A stretch of 64,000 nucleotides of DNA, from positions 77,098 to 141,097 of the forward strand of contig NZ_JYMT01000020.1 in the NCBI RefSeq assembly GCF_000938305.1, given 5' to 3'. A model generated the notes under the pieces. It did no database searches. It was not told where the DNA came from and saw only the letters and a program-made list of their open reading frames with translations. The translations under genes and the position numbers were made by a program. Positions within the stretch are counted from its first letter, which is position 1. Every line of letters begins with the position of its first letter. This document shows positions 45,806 through 52,995 of this stretch, piece by piece. The stretch is from Bradyrhizobium sp. LTSP885. Its GTDB lineage: Bacteria; Pseudomonadota; Alphaproteobacteria; Rhizobiales; Xanthobacteraceae.

Positions 45806-46654
45806 CTAGTCCAGCGTTCCCTGCGTGAAGAAGTGCTTCCGGATCCGCTGCACCAGTTCGGTGAAGACGGGATCGGACATCGAATCCAGCGAGCGCGGTC
45901 GCGGCAGCGGCACGTCGTAGATCGCGGCGATCGCGCCGGGCCGTTCGGTCATGACGAGCACGCGGTCGGCAAGGAACACCGCTTCGGGGATCGAGTGGGT
46001 GATCAGCAGCACGGTCTTGCCGGTCTCGCGCTGGATCCGCATCAGTTCGACATTCATGCGCTCGCGCGTCATGGCGTCGAGCGCGCCGAATGGCTCGTCC
46101 ATCAGCATGATCTTGGGATCGTGCACCAGCGCGCGGCAGATCGAGGCGCGCTGCTGCATGCCGCCGGACAGCTGCCACGGCAGCTTCTTCTCGAAACCAG
46201 CGAGACCGACCAGCTTCAACAGGTCCTTGGCGCGGGCGAGATATTTGGCCCGCGGCAACCCCTTCATGTCGATCGGCAGCATCACGTTGGACAGGATGTT
46301 GCGCCACGGCAGCAGCAGCGCATTCTGGAACACGATGCCGACATTGCCGTGCGGTTTCGTCACCAGCTCGCCATCGACCAGCACCTCGCCGGTGGTCGGC
46401 GCCAACAGCCCCGAGATCATCTTCAGCAGCGTAGACTTGCCGCAGCCGCTTGGTCCGACCACGACAAAGAACTCACCGTCATTGATGGTGAAGTCGAGCG
46501 GCCGCAGCGACGGCACATCGCCGTCGCGGGACCGGTAGGTCTTCGAGACGCCTGACAGTGTGATGCCCGGCGTGGCGCCGGCCGCGCGGTCCGACACCAG
46601 GCGAAGGTGTGCGGCGGGTTGGTCGAGATCGGATGGCTTGGTTGCAGGGTTCAT
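45806..46654 (-). CDS. ABC transporter ATP-binding protein, SsuB/TauB type
   Basis: 282-residue ATPase of the nitrate/sulfonate/taurine importer family. Walker A is GPSGCGKS, the signature LSGGMQQR, Walker B IMLMDEPFGALD, followed by TRERMNVELMRIQRETGKTVLLITHSIPEA. The true start is ATG at 46654; the longer frame runs into repeat copy B. It follows the SBP gene by ~150 bases that contain only that repeat. It powers the importer of the catabolic operon. Confidence 0.92.
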   Translation of the reverse strand: MNPATKPSDLDQPAAHLRLVSDRAAGATPGITLSGVSKTYRSRDGDVPSLRPLDFTINDGEFFVVVGPSGCGKSTLLKMISGLLAPTTGEVLVDGELVTKPHGNVGIVFQNALLLPWRNILSNVMLPIDMKGLPRAKYLARAKDLLKLVGLAGFEKKLPWQLSGGMQQRASICRALVHDPKIMLMDEPFGALDAMTRERMNVELMRIQRETGKTVLLITHSIPEAVFLADRVLVMTERPGAIAAIYDVPLPRPRSLDSMSDPVFTELVQRIRKHFFTQGTLD

Positions 46655-46665
46655 CGCAATCCGCT

Positions 46666-46795
46666 CCACCCGTCGTCCCTGCGAAAGCAGGGACCCATAC
46701 GCCGTGCCCGTGCATTGAGGCACGCGGGTAGAGACCTCTCGCAACACCAAGGGCCGGTGGTTATGGGTCCCTGCTTTCGCAGGGACGACAGGTGG
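46666..46795. repeat. interspersed inverted-repeat element, family 1, copy B
   Basis: The outer inverted repeat is CCACC/GGTGG plus GTCGTCCCTGCGAAAGCAGG and its complement, with one mismatch. It fills the gap between the SBP stop (46803) and the ATPase start (46654) in the middle of an operon. Ends CCCATACGCCG and GGTGGTTATGGG match copy A in the same orientation. The hairpins could lower expression of genes downstream of the SBP. Confidence 0.9.
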
Positions 46796-46802
46796 GTGTG
46801 GC

Positions 46803-47798
46803 TCACGAGTCGCCCTTCGGCAGATAGTCGTTGCTGTAAAACGCCTTCGGATTGTCCTTGGCCTTGGCGTCGAGGCCGCCGTACTCGACCATCAGATTGA
46901 CCGACTCGGTCATGTTCTGGTCGGTGACCTGGAACGGCCGCTTGTTCTTGGTCTCGGGTGTCCGATAGAGCGGGATCGTCAGCTCAAAGCCCTGGGTCAA
47001 CGTATCGATCTTGCCGCCCTTCGGATTGGCATCGAGGATCGATTGCGCCGCGGCCTTCGGCTCCTTCTCGGCGGCTTCGACGGTTTTGGTTGTCGCCGAC
47101 ATGAAGCGGCGGACCAGATCGGCGTTGGCTTTCACATAGTCTGAATTGGCGATGATGCCCGACGACACCATGTTGATGCCGTAGTCGGCGAACTTGATCG
47201 GATAGACGTCCTTCCCCGTCGCGTCCTTGATCTTCATCGACTGGTCCATGACGTAGCCGAGCAACAGGTCGGCCTGGCCATTGATCACGGCGTTGAGCTT
47301 GGTCTGGCCGTCGCCGGCCACGATGTTGAAATCACTTTCCTTCAGGCCGGTCTTCTTGAGGAACAGCGGCCAGATCTGCGTCATCGAATCCGCCGGCGTG
47401 ATCGCCACCGTCTTGCCCTTGATGTCCTCGGGTTTGCGGATGTTCTTGTCGACAAAGCCCATTGCCGACATCGGGCTGGTCTGCAGCAGCACGCCGGTTG
47501 CGATCACGGGTGCGCCCTTCACCGCCGCGCGCATCATGGTGGGCACGTCGACATAACCGAAATCGGCGGTCTTGGCGGCGACGGCCTGCGTGGTCGCGGC
47601 CGAACCGCGGCCTTCCTGGATCTCGAGGTCGATGCCTTCGGCGGCGTAAAGGCCCTTGGCCTTGCCGTAATAGAACGGCGCGTGCTCGCCATAGACGTAC
47701 CAGTTCAGCATCAGCACGACCTTGTCGGCCGCGGCGGCCGGCGCCACCGCAAGCGCGGTCCAGGCCAATGTTGCAATAACTGCAGTGATCAAACGCAT
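46803..47798 (-). CDS. ABC transporter substrate-binding protein, NMT1/THI5-SsuA type
   Basis: 331-residue periplasmic binding protein. The signal peptide (residues 1-23) ends APAAAA, and the mature protein begins DKVVLMLNWYVYGEHAPFYYGKAKGLYAAEGIDLEIQEGRG, diagnostic of the NMT1/THI5-like group. KGKTVAITPADSMTQIWPLFLKKTGLKESDFNIV completes it. The family binds pyrimidine precursors, sulfonates, nitrate or aromatic acids, so the ligand is not fixed by sequence. It lies between permease and ATPase genes of the same importer. Confidence 0.9.
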   Translation of the reverse strand: MRLITAVIATLAWTALAVAPAAAADKVVLMLNWYVYGEHAPFYYGKAKGLYAAEGIDLEIQEGRGSAATTQAVAAKTADFGYVDVPTMMRAAVKGAPVIATGVLLQTSPMSAMGFVDKNIRKPEDIKGKTVAITPADSMTQIWPLFLKKTGLKESDFNIVAGDGQTKLNAVINGQADLLLGYVMDQSMKIKDATGKDVYPIKFADYGINMVSSGIIANSDYVKANADLVRRFMSATTKTVEAAEKEPKAAAQSILDANPKGGKIDTLTQGFELTIPLYRTPETKNKRPFQVTDQNMTESVNLMVEYGGLDAKAKDNPKAFYSNDYLPKGDS

Positions 47799-47838
47799 CA
47801 GATAATCCTCCCGTTGTTCTTGTTCTTATGCAGTAACC

Positions 47839-48648
47839 CTACGAAGCAAAAATAATGTCCGCGCGCTGGCTGACGTGCCACGGGATCACCAGCCGCTCGA
47901 TGCGGTCGACGATCCAGAACAGGATCACCCCGAGCAGCGCCAGGATTACCAGCGCGGCAAACATCGTCGGCAGGTCGAACGTCCCGATCGAGCGCTGCAA
48001 CACATAGCCGATGCCGGAATTGGAGCCGACGAACTCGCCGACGACGGCGCCGACCACGGCCAGCGTCACCGACACTTTCAGACCGGAAAAGATCGCGGGC
48101 ATCGCATGCGGCAGGTTCACCGCGCAAAACACCCGGAAGCGGCTGCCCTGCATCGCGCGCGCAAGATCGACCATATCGGAGTCGACAGACTTGAAGCCCT
48201 GCACCGCCGAAACCACCACCGGGAAGAAGCCGAGCAGGAAGGCCGAGATCACCTTTGGGATGATGCCGAAACCGAACCACACCACGAACAGCGGCGCGAT
48301 CGCGATCTTCGGCACCGATTGCGAGAACACCAGCAGCGGATAGACGTAGCTCTCCACCGTCCTCGAGCCCGCGATCAACATCGCTGTGGGAATGCCGAAC
48401 AGCGCCGAGAGCGCGAAACCGCAGATCGTCGCATAAGTGGTCGGCCAGGACTGCCGCAGCAGCTCCGGCCAGTCGGTCCAGAGCACCGCAACGACGTCGC
48501 CGGGCGACGGGATCTGGTAGGCCGGAATGTGGAACAGGCGGATCGAGAGGTCCCAGGCAGCCACGATGACGAGCAGAAACACGAACGGCCGCAGCCAAGC
48601 CGCATTCAGCACCCTCGACACGCCTGAAGGGCTCTTCGCCTCCGCCAC
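47839..48648 (-). CDS. ABC transporter permease, SsuC/TauC type
   Basis: 269-residue inner-membrane permease with about six helices. It has FVFLLVIVAAWDLSIRLF, the binding-protein-dependent transport loop GFKSVDSDMVDLARAMQGSRFRVFCAVNLPHAMPAIFSGLKVSVTLA and a final helix FAALVILALLGVILFWIVDRIE. It is the first gene of the catabolic operon. A possible operator lies about 50 bases upstream of the ATG at 48648. Confidence 0.92.
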   Translation of the reverse strand: MAEAKSPSGVSRVLNAAWLRPFVFLLVIVAAWDLSIRLFHIPAYQIPSPGDVVAVLWTDWPELLRQSWPTTYATICGFALSALFGIPTAMLIAGSRTVESYVYPLLVFSQSVPKIAIAPLFVVWFGFGIIPKVISAFLLGFFPVVVSAVQGFKSVDSDMVDLARAMQGSRFRVFCAVNLPHAMPAIFSGLKVSVTLAVVGAVVGEFVGSNSGIGYVLQRSIGTFDLPTMFAALVILALLGVILFWIVDRIERLVIPWHVSQRADIIFAS

Positions 48649-48694
48649 GTCACGCTCCCCTGCATTTCAGTTCTTCGGGGAGAAATTAACCCGT

Positions 48695-48711
48695 TGGATA
48701 AATACTGTCCA
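48695..48711 (-). promoter_or_regulatory. imperfect palindrome upstream of the catabolic operon
   Basis: TGGATAAATACTGTCCA is a near-palindrome, with TGGAxA pairing TxTCCA around a five-base centre. It lies 47-63 bases upstream of the permease ATG, where an operator would be. The adjacent RutR-like TetR regulator is the likeliest ligand. This is suggestive only. Confidence 0.35.
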
Positions 48712-48785
48712 GCCCCTCGCAGGCGGTAAAATCGGAGCGAGAACTTCGACTTTCGTCAGGTGAGAATTTTGCCGGCTGATATTCC

Positions 48786-48908
48786 GTAGCCCGGATGCAG
48801 CCCACGGGTCGCGCGAATGCGCGCCCGATGACAGGCTCCGCGAAATCCGGGACCGCGTTATCCGCCGATCGAGCGGCCCCGGATTGCGCTTCGCTCCATC
48901 CGGGCTAC
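48786..48908. repeat. interspersed inverted-repeat element, family 2, copy 2
   Basis: The ends GTAGCCCGGATG and CATCCGGGCTAC are inverted repeats. A block of about 45 bases from ACGGGTCGCGCGAATGCGCG through GACAGGCTCC is the complement of the copy at 6953-7072, so the two copies are inverted relative to each other. It lies between the TetR gene and the operon it may control. Confidence 0.8.
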
Positions 48909-48937
48909 AGGTCATTGCAATAACGGCAGCGGTGGAA

Positions 48938-49684
48938 CTACACCACCTGATGCCCCGCCGACAGCAGCGCCGGCATCTTCACCTTGCCAAACGACGCCGT
49001 GGATTTTCCGGTCAGCGCCGCCAGCACCAGCGCGACCATGTGGCTCAGACGCTCGTCGCGAGCGTCCTTCTTCAAGAGGTCGCGGCCGAAGATCACGCTC
49101 AGCGTGGCGCTGTTGGAGAGATAGAAGAAGCAGAGCCCGGCGATCGAGATGTAGAGCTGCACCGGATCGACCGCAACGTGGAAGTCGCCGCTCTCGACGC
49201 CCCGCGTCACCACCGTGCGGATCATCTCGACGAACGGCGAGTGCATCGACTTCACCTTGGTCGAGCGCTTCAGGTGTTTTGCTCTTGCGAGGTTTTCGGT
49301 GTTGAGCAGCGCCAGGAACTCGGGGTTGCGCAGAAAATAGTTCCAGGTGAAGTCGATCAGGCACGCGATCGCCTCGGGCGGATCGAGATGCTCCAGATCG
49401 AGCGTGCGCTCCTCGGCGCGGATCTTCTCATAGGCGCCTTCCAGCACCTCGAGATAGAGATCCTCCTTGTTGCCGACGTGGTAATACAGCATCCGCTTGT
49501 TGGCGTCGGCGTTGGCCGCGATGCGGTCGACACGCGCACCGGCGAGGCCATGGGCGGCAAATTCCTGCTTCGCCGCCTCGAGAATGCGCTGCCGCATGCC
49601 CGCGGGATCGCGCTGCCACTTCAATATTCGCTTCGCTTTGGCCAAATCGATTGCTCGGTGATGCTGGACTGATGAATGTAGCAC
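48938..49684 (-). CDS. TetR family regulator, RutR-like
   Basis: 248-residue regulator with the HTH in RQRILEAAKQEFAAHGLAGARVDRIAANADANKRMLYYHVGNKEDLYLEVL. The C-terminal domain (CLIDFTWNYFLRNPEFLALLNTENL, and later FYLSNSATLSVIFGRDL) is of the RutR/TetR_C_6 type. The start is a GTG at 49684; TTG at 49645 is possible and would shorten it by 13 residues. It lies upstream of the importer/catabolic operon on the same strand, separated by repeat family 2 and a possible operator, and is its likely regulator. Confidence 0.86.
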   Translation of the reverse strand: MLHSSVQHHRAIDLAKAKRILKWQRDPAGMRQRILEAAKQEFAAHGLAGARVDRIAANADANKRMLYYHVGNKEDLYLEVLEGAYEKIRAEERTLDLEHLDPPEAIACLIDFTWNYFLRNPEFLALLNTENLARAKHLKRSTKVKSMHSPFVEMIRTVVTRGVESGDFHVAVDPVQLYISIAGLCFFYLSNSATLSVIFGRDLLKKDARDERLSHMVALVLAALTGKSTASFGKVKMPALLSAGHQVV

Positions 49685-49804
49685 GACCCGCGGCGTTTGA
49701 GAACGAATGTTGTTGTGATGGTCGGGTGAATGCGAGGCGTTCTCGCGGTTGCGATGGCTGCCCGCTCCCGCCCGTCATTCATCCAGCCGCGCCACAAACT
49801 CACT

Positions 49805-49926
49805 GTCGTCCCGGGCTTGACCCGGGACCCATAACCACAAATGTTGATTATCACGCGAAGCTGGAACGACGAGTCCCGCCTACAACATCCGCCGCGGAGT
49901 ATGGGTCCCGGCCTTCGCCGGGACGA
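49805..49926. repeat. interspersed inverted-repeat element, family 1, copy C
   Basis: It begins GTCGTCCCGGGCTTGACCCG and ends GGGTCCCGGCCTTCGCCGGG-ACGAC. The left end continues CCCATAACCACAAATG and the right is CGGAGTATGGG, so it is inverted relative to copies A and B. The left hairpin has a different loop, a subfamily variant. It lies between the VOC stop (49946) and the TetR start (49684). Confidence 0.88.
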
Positions 49927-49945
49927 CGCGCGGATGGTGTGTCGC

Positions 49946-50806
49946 CTACTCCCCCTTCCCCGCCGACGGCTGCACCAGCAGCGTCGGTACGCCGCTTGTG
50001 CCATTCCGCACGGTCATCACGCGGGTGCCTGGCTTGCGGCCGGTTCTGATCTCGGAGACGTCGACACCGGCGGCGGCGAGCCGCGCATGGGTGGCTTCGA
50101 TGTCGGCGACGCGCCAGCAAAGGCCGCGAAGGCGGTCCCGCGCGTCCGTCTCCGCCTTGTTCTTTTCCTTACCCGGCCGGTGCGTGACCTCGACGATCAG
50201 ATCGCCACAACGGAAGAACATCAGCCGGCCCCAGTCCGGATGCGACCGGTCGAGCGCCATGTCGAGCCCGAGCCGCGCGCCATAGAGCGCGGCGGCGCGC
50301 TCCGGATCGGCGGTCGACACCACAACATGATCCATCGCGGTGATCGCGGCCGTCGTGGTGCGCACCGAGAGCGGCCGCTCCTGTTCGCGCTCCAGGAAGA
50401 ACATGCGGATGCCTCGCGTCGCATCGGTTGCGGCCCGCGTGCGCTTCCACGACAGCACGGCGCCGCTCGCATCGTCGCGGCTCTCGACCTCGGCGACCGG
50501 TTCGGGCTTCAGCGTCAGCCGCTCAAGCCGGCGGTGCGTCTTTGCGATATCGCTGGTGCGGAAGCAGAGGCTCGCGAGCCCCTCGCCCTGGGTGGCGAGC
50601 GCGCTGCGGACACGCTGGGCTGCGGCATCGTCGCCGTGGGGCGCCAGCAATTCCAGCGTGGTGTTGTCGAGCGTAAACAGCACCCGGTCCGCGCCGTCGC
50701 CGCGGTTGCGCCAGCCAGGCGCCCGCGCAAACAGCGTCTCATAGGCGGCGCTGGCAGCCGTGATGTCGCCGGTCAGGACGACGACGTGATCGAGACCGGT
50801 GATCAT
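49946..50806 (-). CDS. two-domain VOC (glyoxalase/dioxygenase-fold) protein
   Basis: 286-residue protein made of two VOC domains. The first starts GLDHVVVLTGDITAASAAYETLF; the second starts AMDHVVVSTADPERAAALYGARLGL near residue 157, with GRLMFFRCGDLIVEVTHRP. A metal-binding His leads each domain (DHV). The family includes glyoxalases, fosfomycin-resistance proteins and extradiol dioxygenases, but no specific member is recognised. The start is ATG at 50806. It is upstream of the TetR gene across repeat copy C. Confidence 0.85.
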   Translation of the reverse strand: MITGLDHVVVLTGDITAASAAYETLFARAPGWRNRGDGADRVLFTLDNTTLELLAPHGDDAAAQRVRSALATQGEGLASLCFRTSDIAKTHRRLERLTLKPEPVAEVESRDDASGAVLSWKRTRAATDATRGIRMFFLEREQERPLSVRTTTAAITAMDHVVVSTADPERAAALYGARLGLDMALDRSHPDWGRLMFFRCGDLIVEVTHRPGKEKNKAETDARDRLRGLCWRVADIEATHARLAAAGVDVSEIRTGRKPGTRVMTVRNGTSGVPTLLVQPSAGKGE

Positions 50807-51026
50807 GGCTGCGATGTCCCCGAATTGGCCGTCATTATGCTCTCCCCTCAGGTACGATCAGGAACCGCGGACAGCGGCCGGCTGTTATGCCGAATGCCAG
50901 CACGGCCCGATCCGCCCCCTCAATTTCTAGCCGCAAACCAGGCAGGGTTGCGAATATTTTCAGCGATATCGGCCGACCAGCAGTGCTAGTCTGCAACGCC
51001 GGCCCCCAAGCCACGACGGAAAGCGA

Positions 51027-51920
51027 ATGCAGGCTCTCTTCATCGGACAGACCTATATCGACGTCACTTTCATCACCGACCACATGCCTGTTGGCGACGA
51101 GAAACACGTCGCTGACGCCTATGCCGTCTCGTTCGGCGGCAACGCCGTCACCGCGGCATTCTGCTGCTCCAAGCTCGGCGTTGAGCCGGACCTGATCGCC
51201 ACCATGGCCAACGACTGGCTGGGGCGCATGTTCTGGGACATGGCCGACAGGTACGGCATCTCGTTCCATCCCCGCAAGGTGAACTCCTCCTCGCTCTCCT
51301 TCATCATGCCCATTGACGGCAAGCGCGCGATCGTCCGCTGCCGTGACGACCAGCACATCCATCCCTTTCCACTCCTGAACATCGAGGGCTGCCGCGCACT
51401 GCATATCGACGGCCACCAGCCGGACGCTGCGATCCACTACGCAAAACTCTGCCGCGAGGCCGGCATCATGACCTCGCTCGACGGCGGCGGCTTGCGCACC
51501 AACACCCACGAGCTGCTCGAATTCATCGATGTGGCGATCGTCGCCGAACGGCTGTGCGAGCAGATGGACAAGACGCCCGAGCACATGCTCGACTATCTGA
51601 GGAGCCGCGGCTGCAAGGTCGGAGGCATCACCATGGGCGAGCGCGGCCTGCTCTGGTATGACGAGGCCGGCGTGGTCAGCACCCTTCCGGCATTTCCGAT
51701 CCCGCGCAAGCGTGTGATCGACACCAACGGCGCCGGAGACGTCTTCCACGGCGCCTACATCTATTCCTATCTCGCCAATCCGAGCAAAGGCTGGCATGAG
51801 CATTTCGAGTTCGCGCGCGCCGCATCGACCTACAAGATCCAGAAGCTGGGGAACGAGGCCGGCCTGCCCACCCTCGCCGACATCGATGCGGTCAAGCGGG
51901 AATTTGCCGCTGCTGTCTGA
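51027..51920 (+). CDS. PfkB family carbohydrate kinase
   Basis: 297-residue PfkB-type sugar kinase. The first signature is VSFGGNAVTAAFCCSKLG near residues 35-52. The catalytic and anion-hole motif is DTNGAGDVFHGAY, with Asp as the base. Cysteines cluster in the middle. It lies 21 bases before the ribokinase gene on the same strand, so two sugar kinases are co-transcribed. The substrate could be a ketosugar or a 2-keto-3-deoxy sugar acid; KDG kinases belong to this family and the sugar-acid locus is nearby. Confidence 0.88.
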   Translation: MQALFIGQTYIDVTFITDHMPVGDEKHVADAYAVSFGGNAVTAAFCCSKLGVEPDLIATMANDWLGRMFWDMADRYGISFHPRKVNSSSLSFIMPIDGKRAIVRCRDDQHIHPFPLLNIEGCRALHIDGHQPDAAIHYAKLCREAGIMTSLDGGGLRTNTHELLEFIDVAIVAERLCEQMDKTPEHMLDYLRSRGCKVGGITMGERGLLWYDEAGVVSTLPAFPIPRKRVIDTNGAGDVFHGAYIYSYLANPSKGWHEHFEFARAASTYKIQKLGNEAGLPTLADIDAVKREFAAAV

Positions 51921-51941
51921 GATGTGTGGACGGGGTTAGCC

Positions 51942-52877
51942 ATGGGACGCGTCTTCGTCGCCGGCAGCATCAACATGGACGTGGTGGCGACCGCCGAGCG
52001 CCACCCGCGGGTCGGCGAGACCGTCGCCGGCGAGGCCGTGCTCTACTTTCCTGGCGGCAAGGGCGCCAACCAGGCCGTGGCCTCGGCCAAGCAGGGCGTA
52101 CCGACGACGCTGATCGGCCGGCTCGGCACCGACGCCTTCGGGCAGGAACTCAGGACCTTCCTCGCCGCGCAGGGCGTAGATCTCGCCTTCGTCAAGGACA
52201 CCGCCGGCACGCATTCCGGCACGGCGATCATCACCATCGCCAATGCCGACAACACCATTGTGGTGGTGCCGGGCGCCAATGCGCAGGTCGACGCCAACGA
52301 CGTCGCCGCGCCCGTGTTGGCCAAGGGCGACGTCGCGGTCAGCCAGTTTGAAATCCCGCTGCCGACGATATCGGCCTTCTTCAGGCGCGCTCGCGCCGCC
52401 GGTGCCACCACGGTCCTCAATCCGGCGCCGGCGAAACAGGTCGACAAGGACCTGCTCGATCTCGTCGACATCCTGATCCTCAACGAGACCGAGCTCGGCG
52501 TCCTCACCGGCGCCGAGCTTAGCGACAGCGACACGCCGGCGCGCTTCGCCGAAGCGGCACGGAGTTTGGCACGTGGCAAGATCGTCTGCGTCACCCTCGG
52601 CAGACGCGGCGTGCTGGCGCTGGTCGAGAACCAGCCGCTGCTGGTCGCGGGGCGCGAGGTGAAAGCTGTCGACACCACAGGCGCCGGCGATTGCTTCGTC
52701 GGCGCGCTCGCCTCACAGCTCGCAAACGGAAGGCCGCTGCGTGATGCGCTGACCTACGCCAACATCGCCGCCTCGATCTGCGTGCAACGGATGGGCGCTG
52801 CGCCATCGATGCCGACGGCGCAGGAGGTTGGCGCCGTTCTTTCCGCGAGTCGTCCCGGCGAAGGCCGGGACCCATAA
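51942..52877 (+). CDS. rbsK: ribokinase-like PfkB sugar kinase with repeat-derived C-terminus
   Basis: 311-residue ribokinase-type enzyme. It has GSINMDVVATAERHPRVGETV, FPGGKGANQAVASAKQG, an LNETELGVLTG segment and the catalytic DTTGAGDCFVGALA. Ribokinase phosphorylates ribose at the O5 position. The last nine residues (SRPGEGRDP) and the TAA stop are encoded by repeat copy D, so the original end of the gene has been replaced or extended. The ATG at 51942 is chosen; a frame from 51924 has a weak start. The tail lies after the usual helical end, so activity is likely kept. Confidence 0.9.
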   Translation: MGRVFVAGSINMDVVATAERHPRVGETVAGEAVLYFPGGKGANQAVASAKQGVPTTLIGRLGTDAFGQELRTFLAAQGVDLAFVKDTAGTHSGTAIITIANADNTIVVVPGANAQVDANDVAAPVLAKGDVAVSQFEIPLPTISAFFRRARAAGATTVLNPAPAKQVDKDLLDLVDILILNETELGVLTGAELSDSDTPARFAEAARSLARGKIVCVTLGRRGVLALVENQPLLVAGREVKAVDTTGAGDCFVGALASQLANGRPLRDALTYANIAASICVQRMGAAPSMPTAQEVGAVLSASRPGEGRDP

Positions 52878-52988
52878 CCACAAATGCCCATTGGCTCGCA
52901 ACGCTGGAACGACGATCCCGTCCACAACGCCGGCTGCGGAGTATGGGTCCCGGCCCCTGTGCGCTATGCGCACAAGGGCCGGGACGAC
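52849..52988. repeat. interspersed inverted-repeat element, family 1, copy D, overlapping rbsK
   Basis: It begins GTCGTCCCGGCGAAGGCCGG and ends GGGACGAC. The left end continues CCCATAACCACAAATGC and the right is GCGGAGTATGGG, the same orientation as copy C. The right arm carries a longer hairpin with TGTGCGC-TAT-GCGCACA inserted between GGCCC and GGGCC. It overlaps the last 29 bases of the ribokinase gene and ends 8 bases before the convergent reductase stop (52996), where it could terminate both transcripts. Confidence 0.9.
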
Positions 52989-52995
52989 GGGATCG

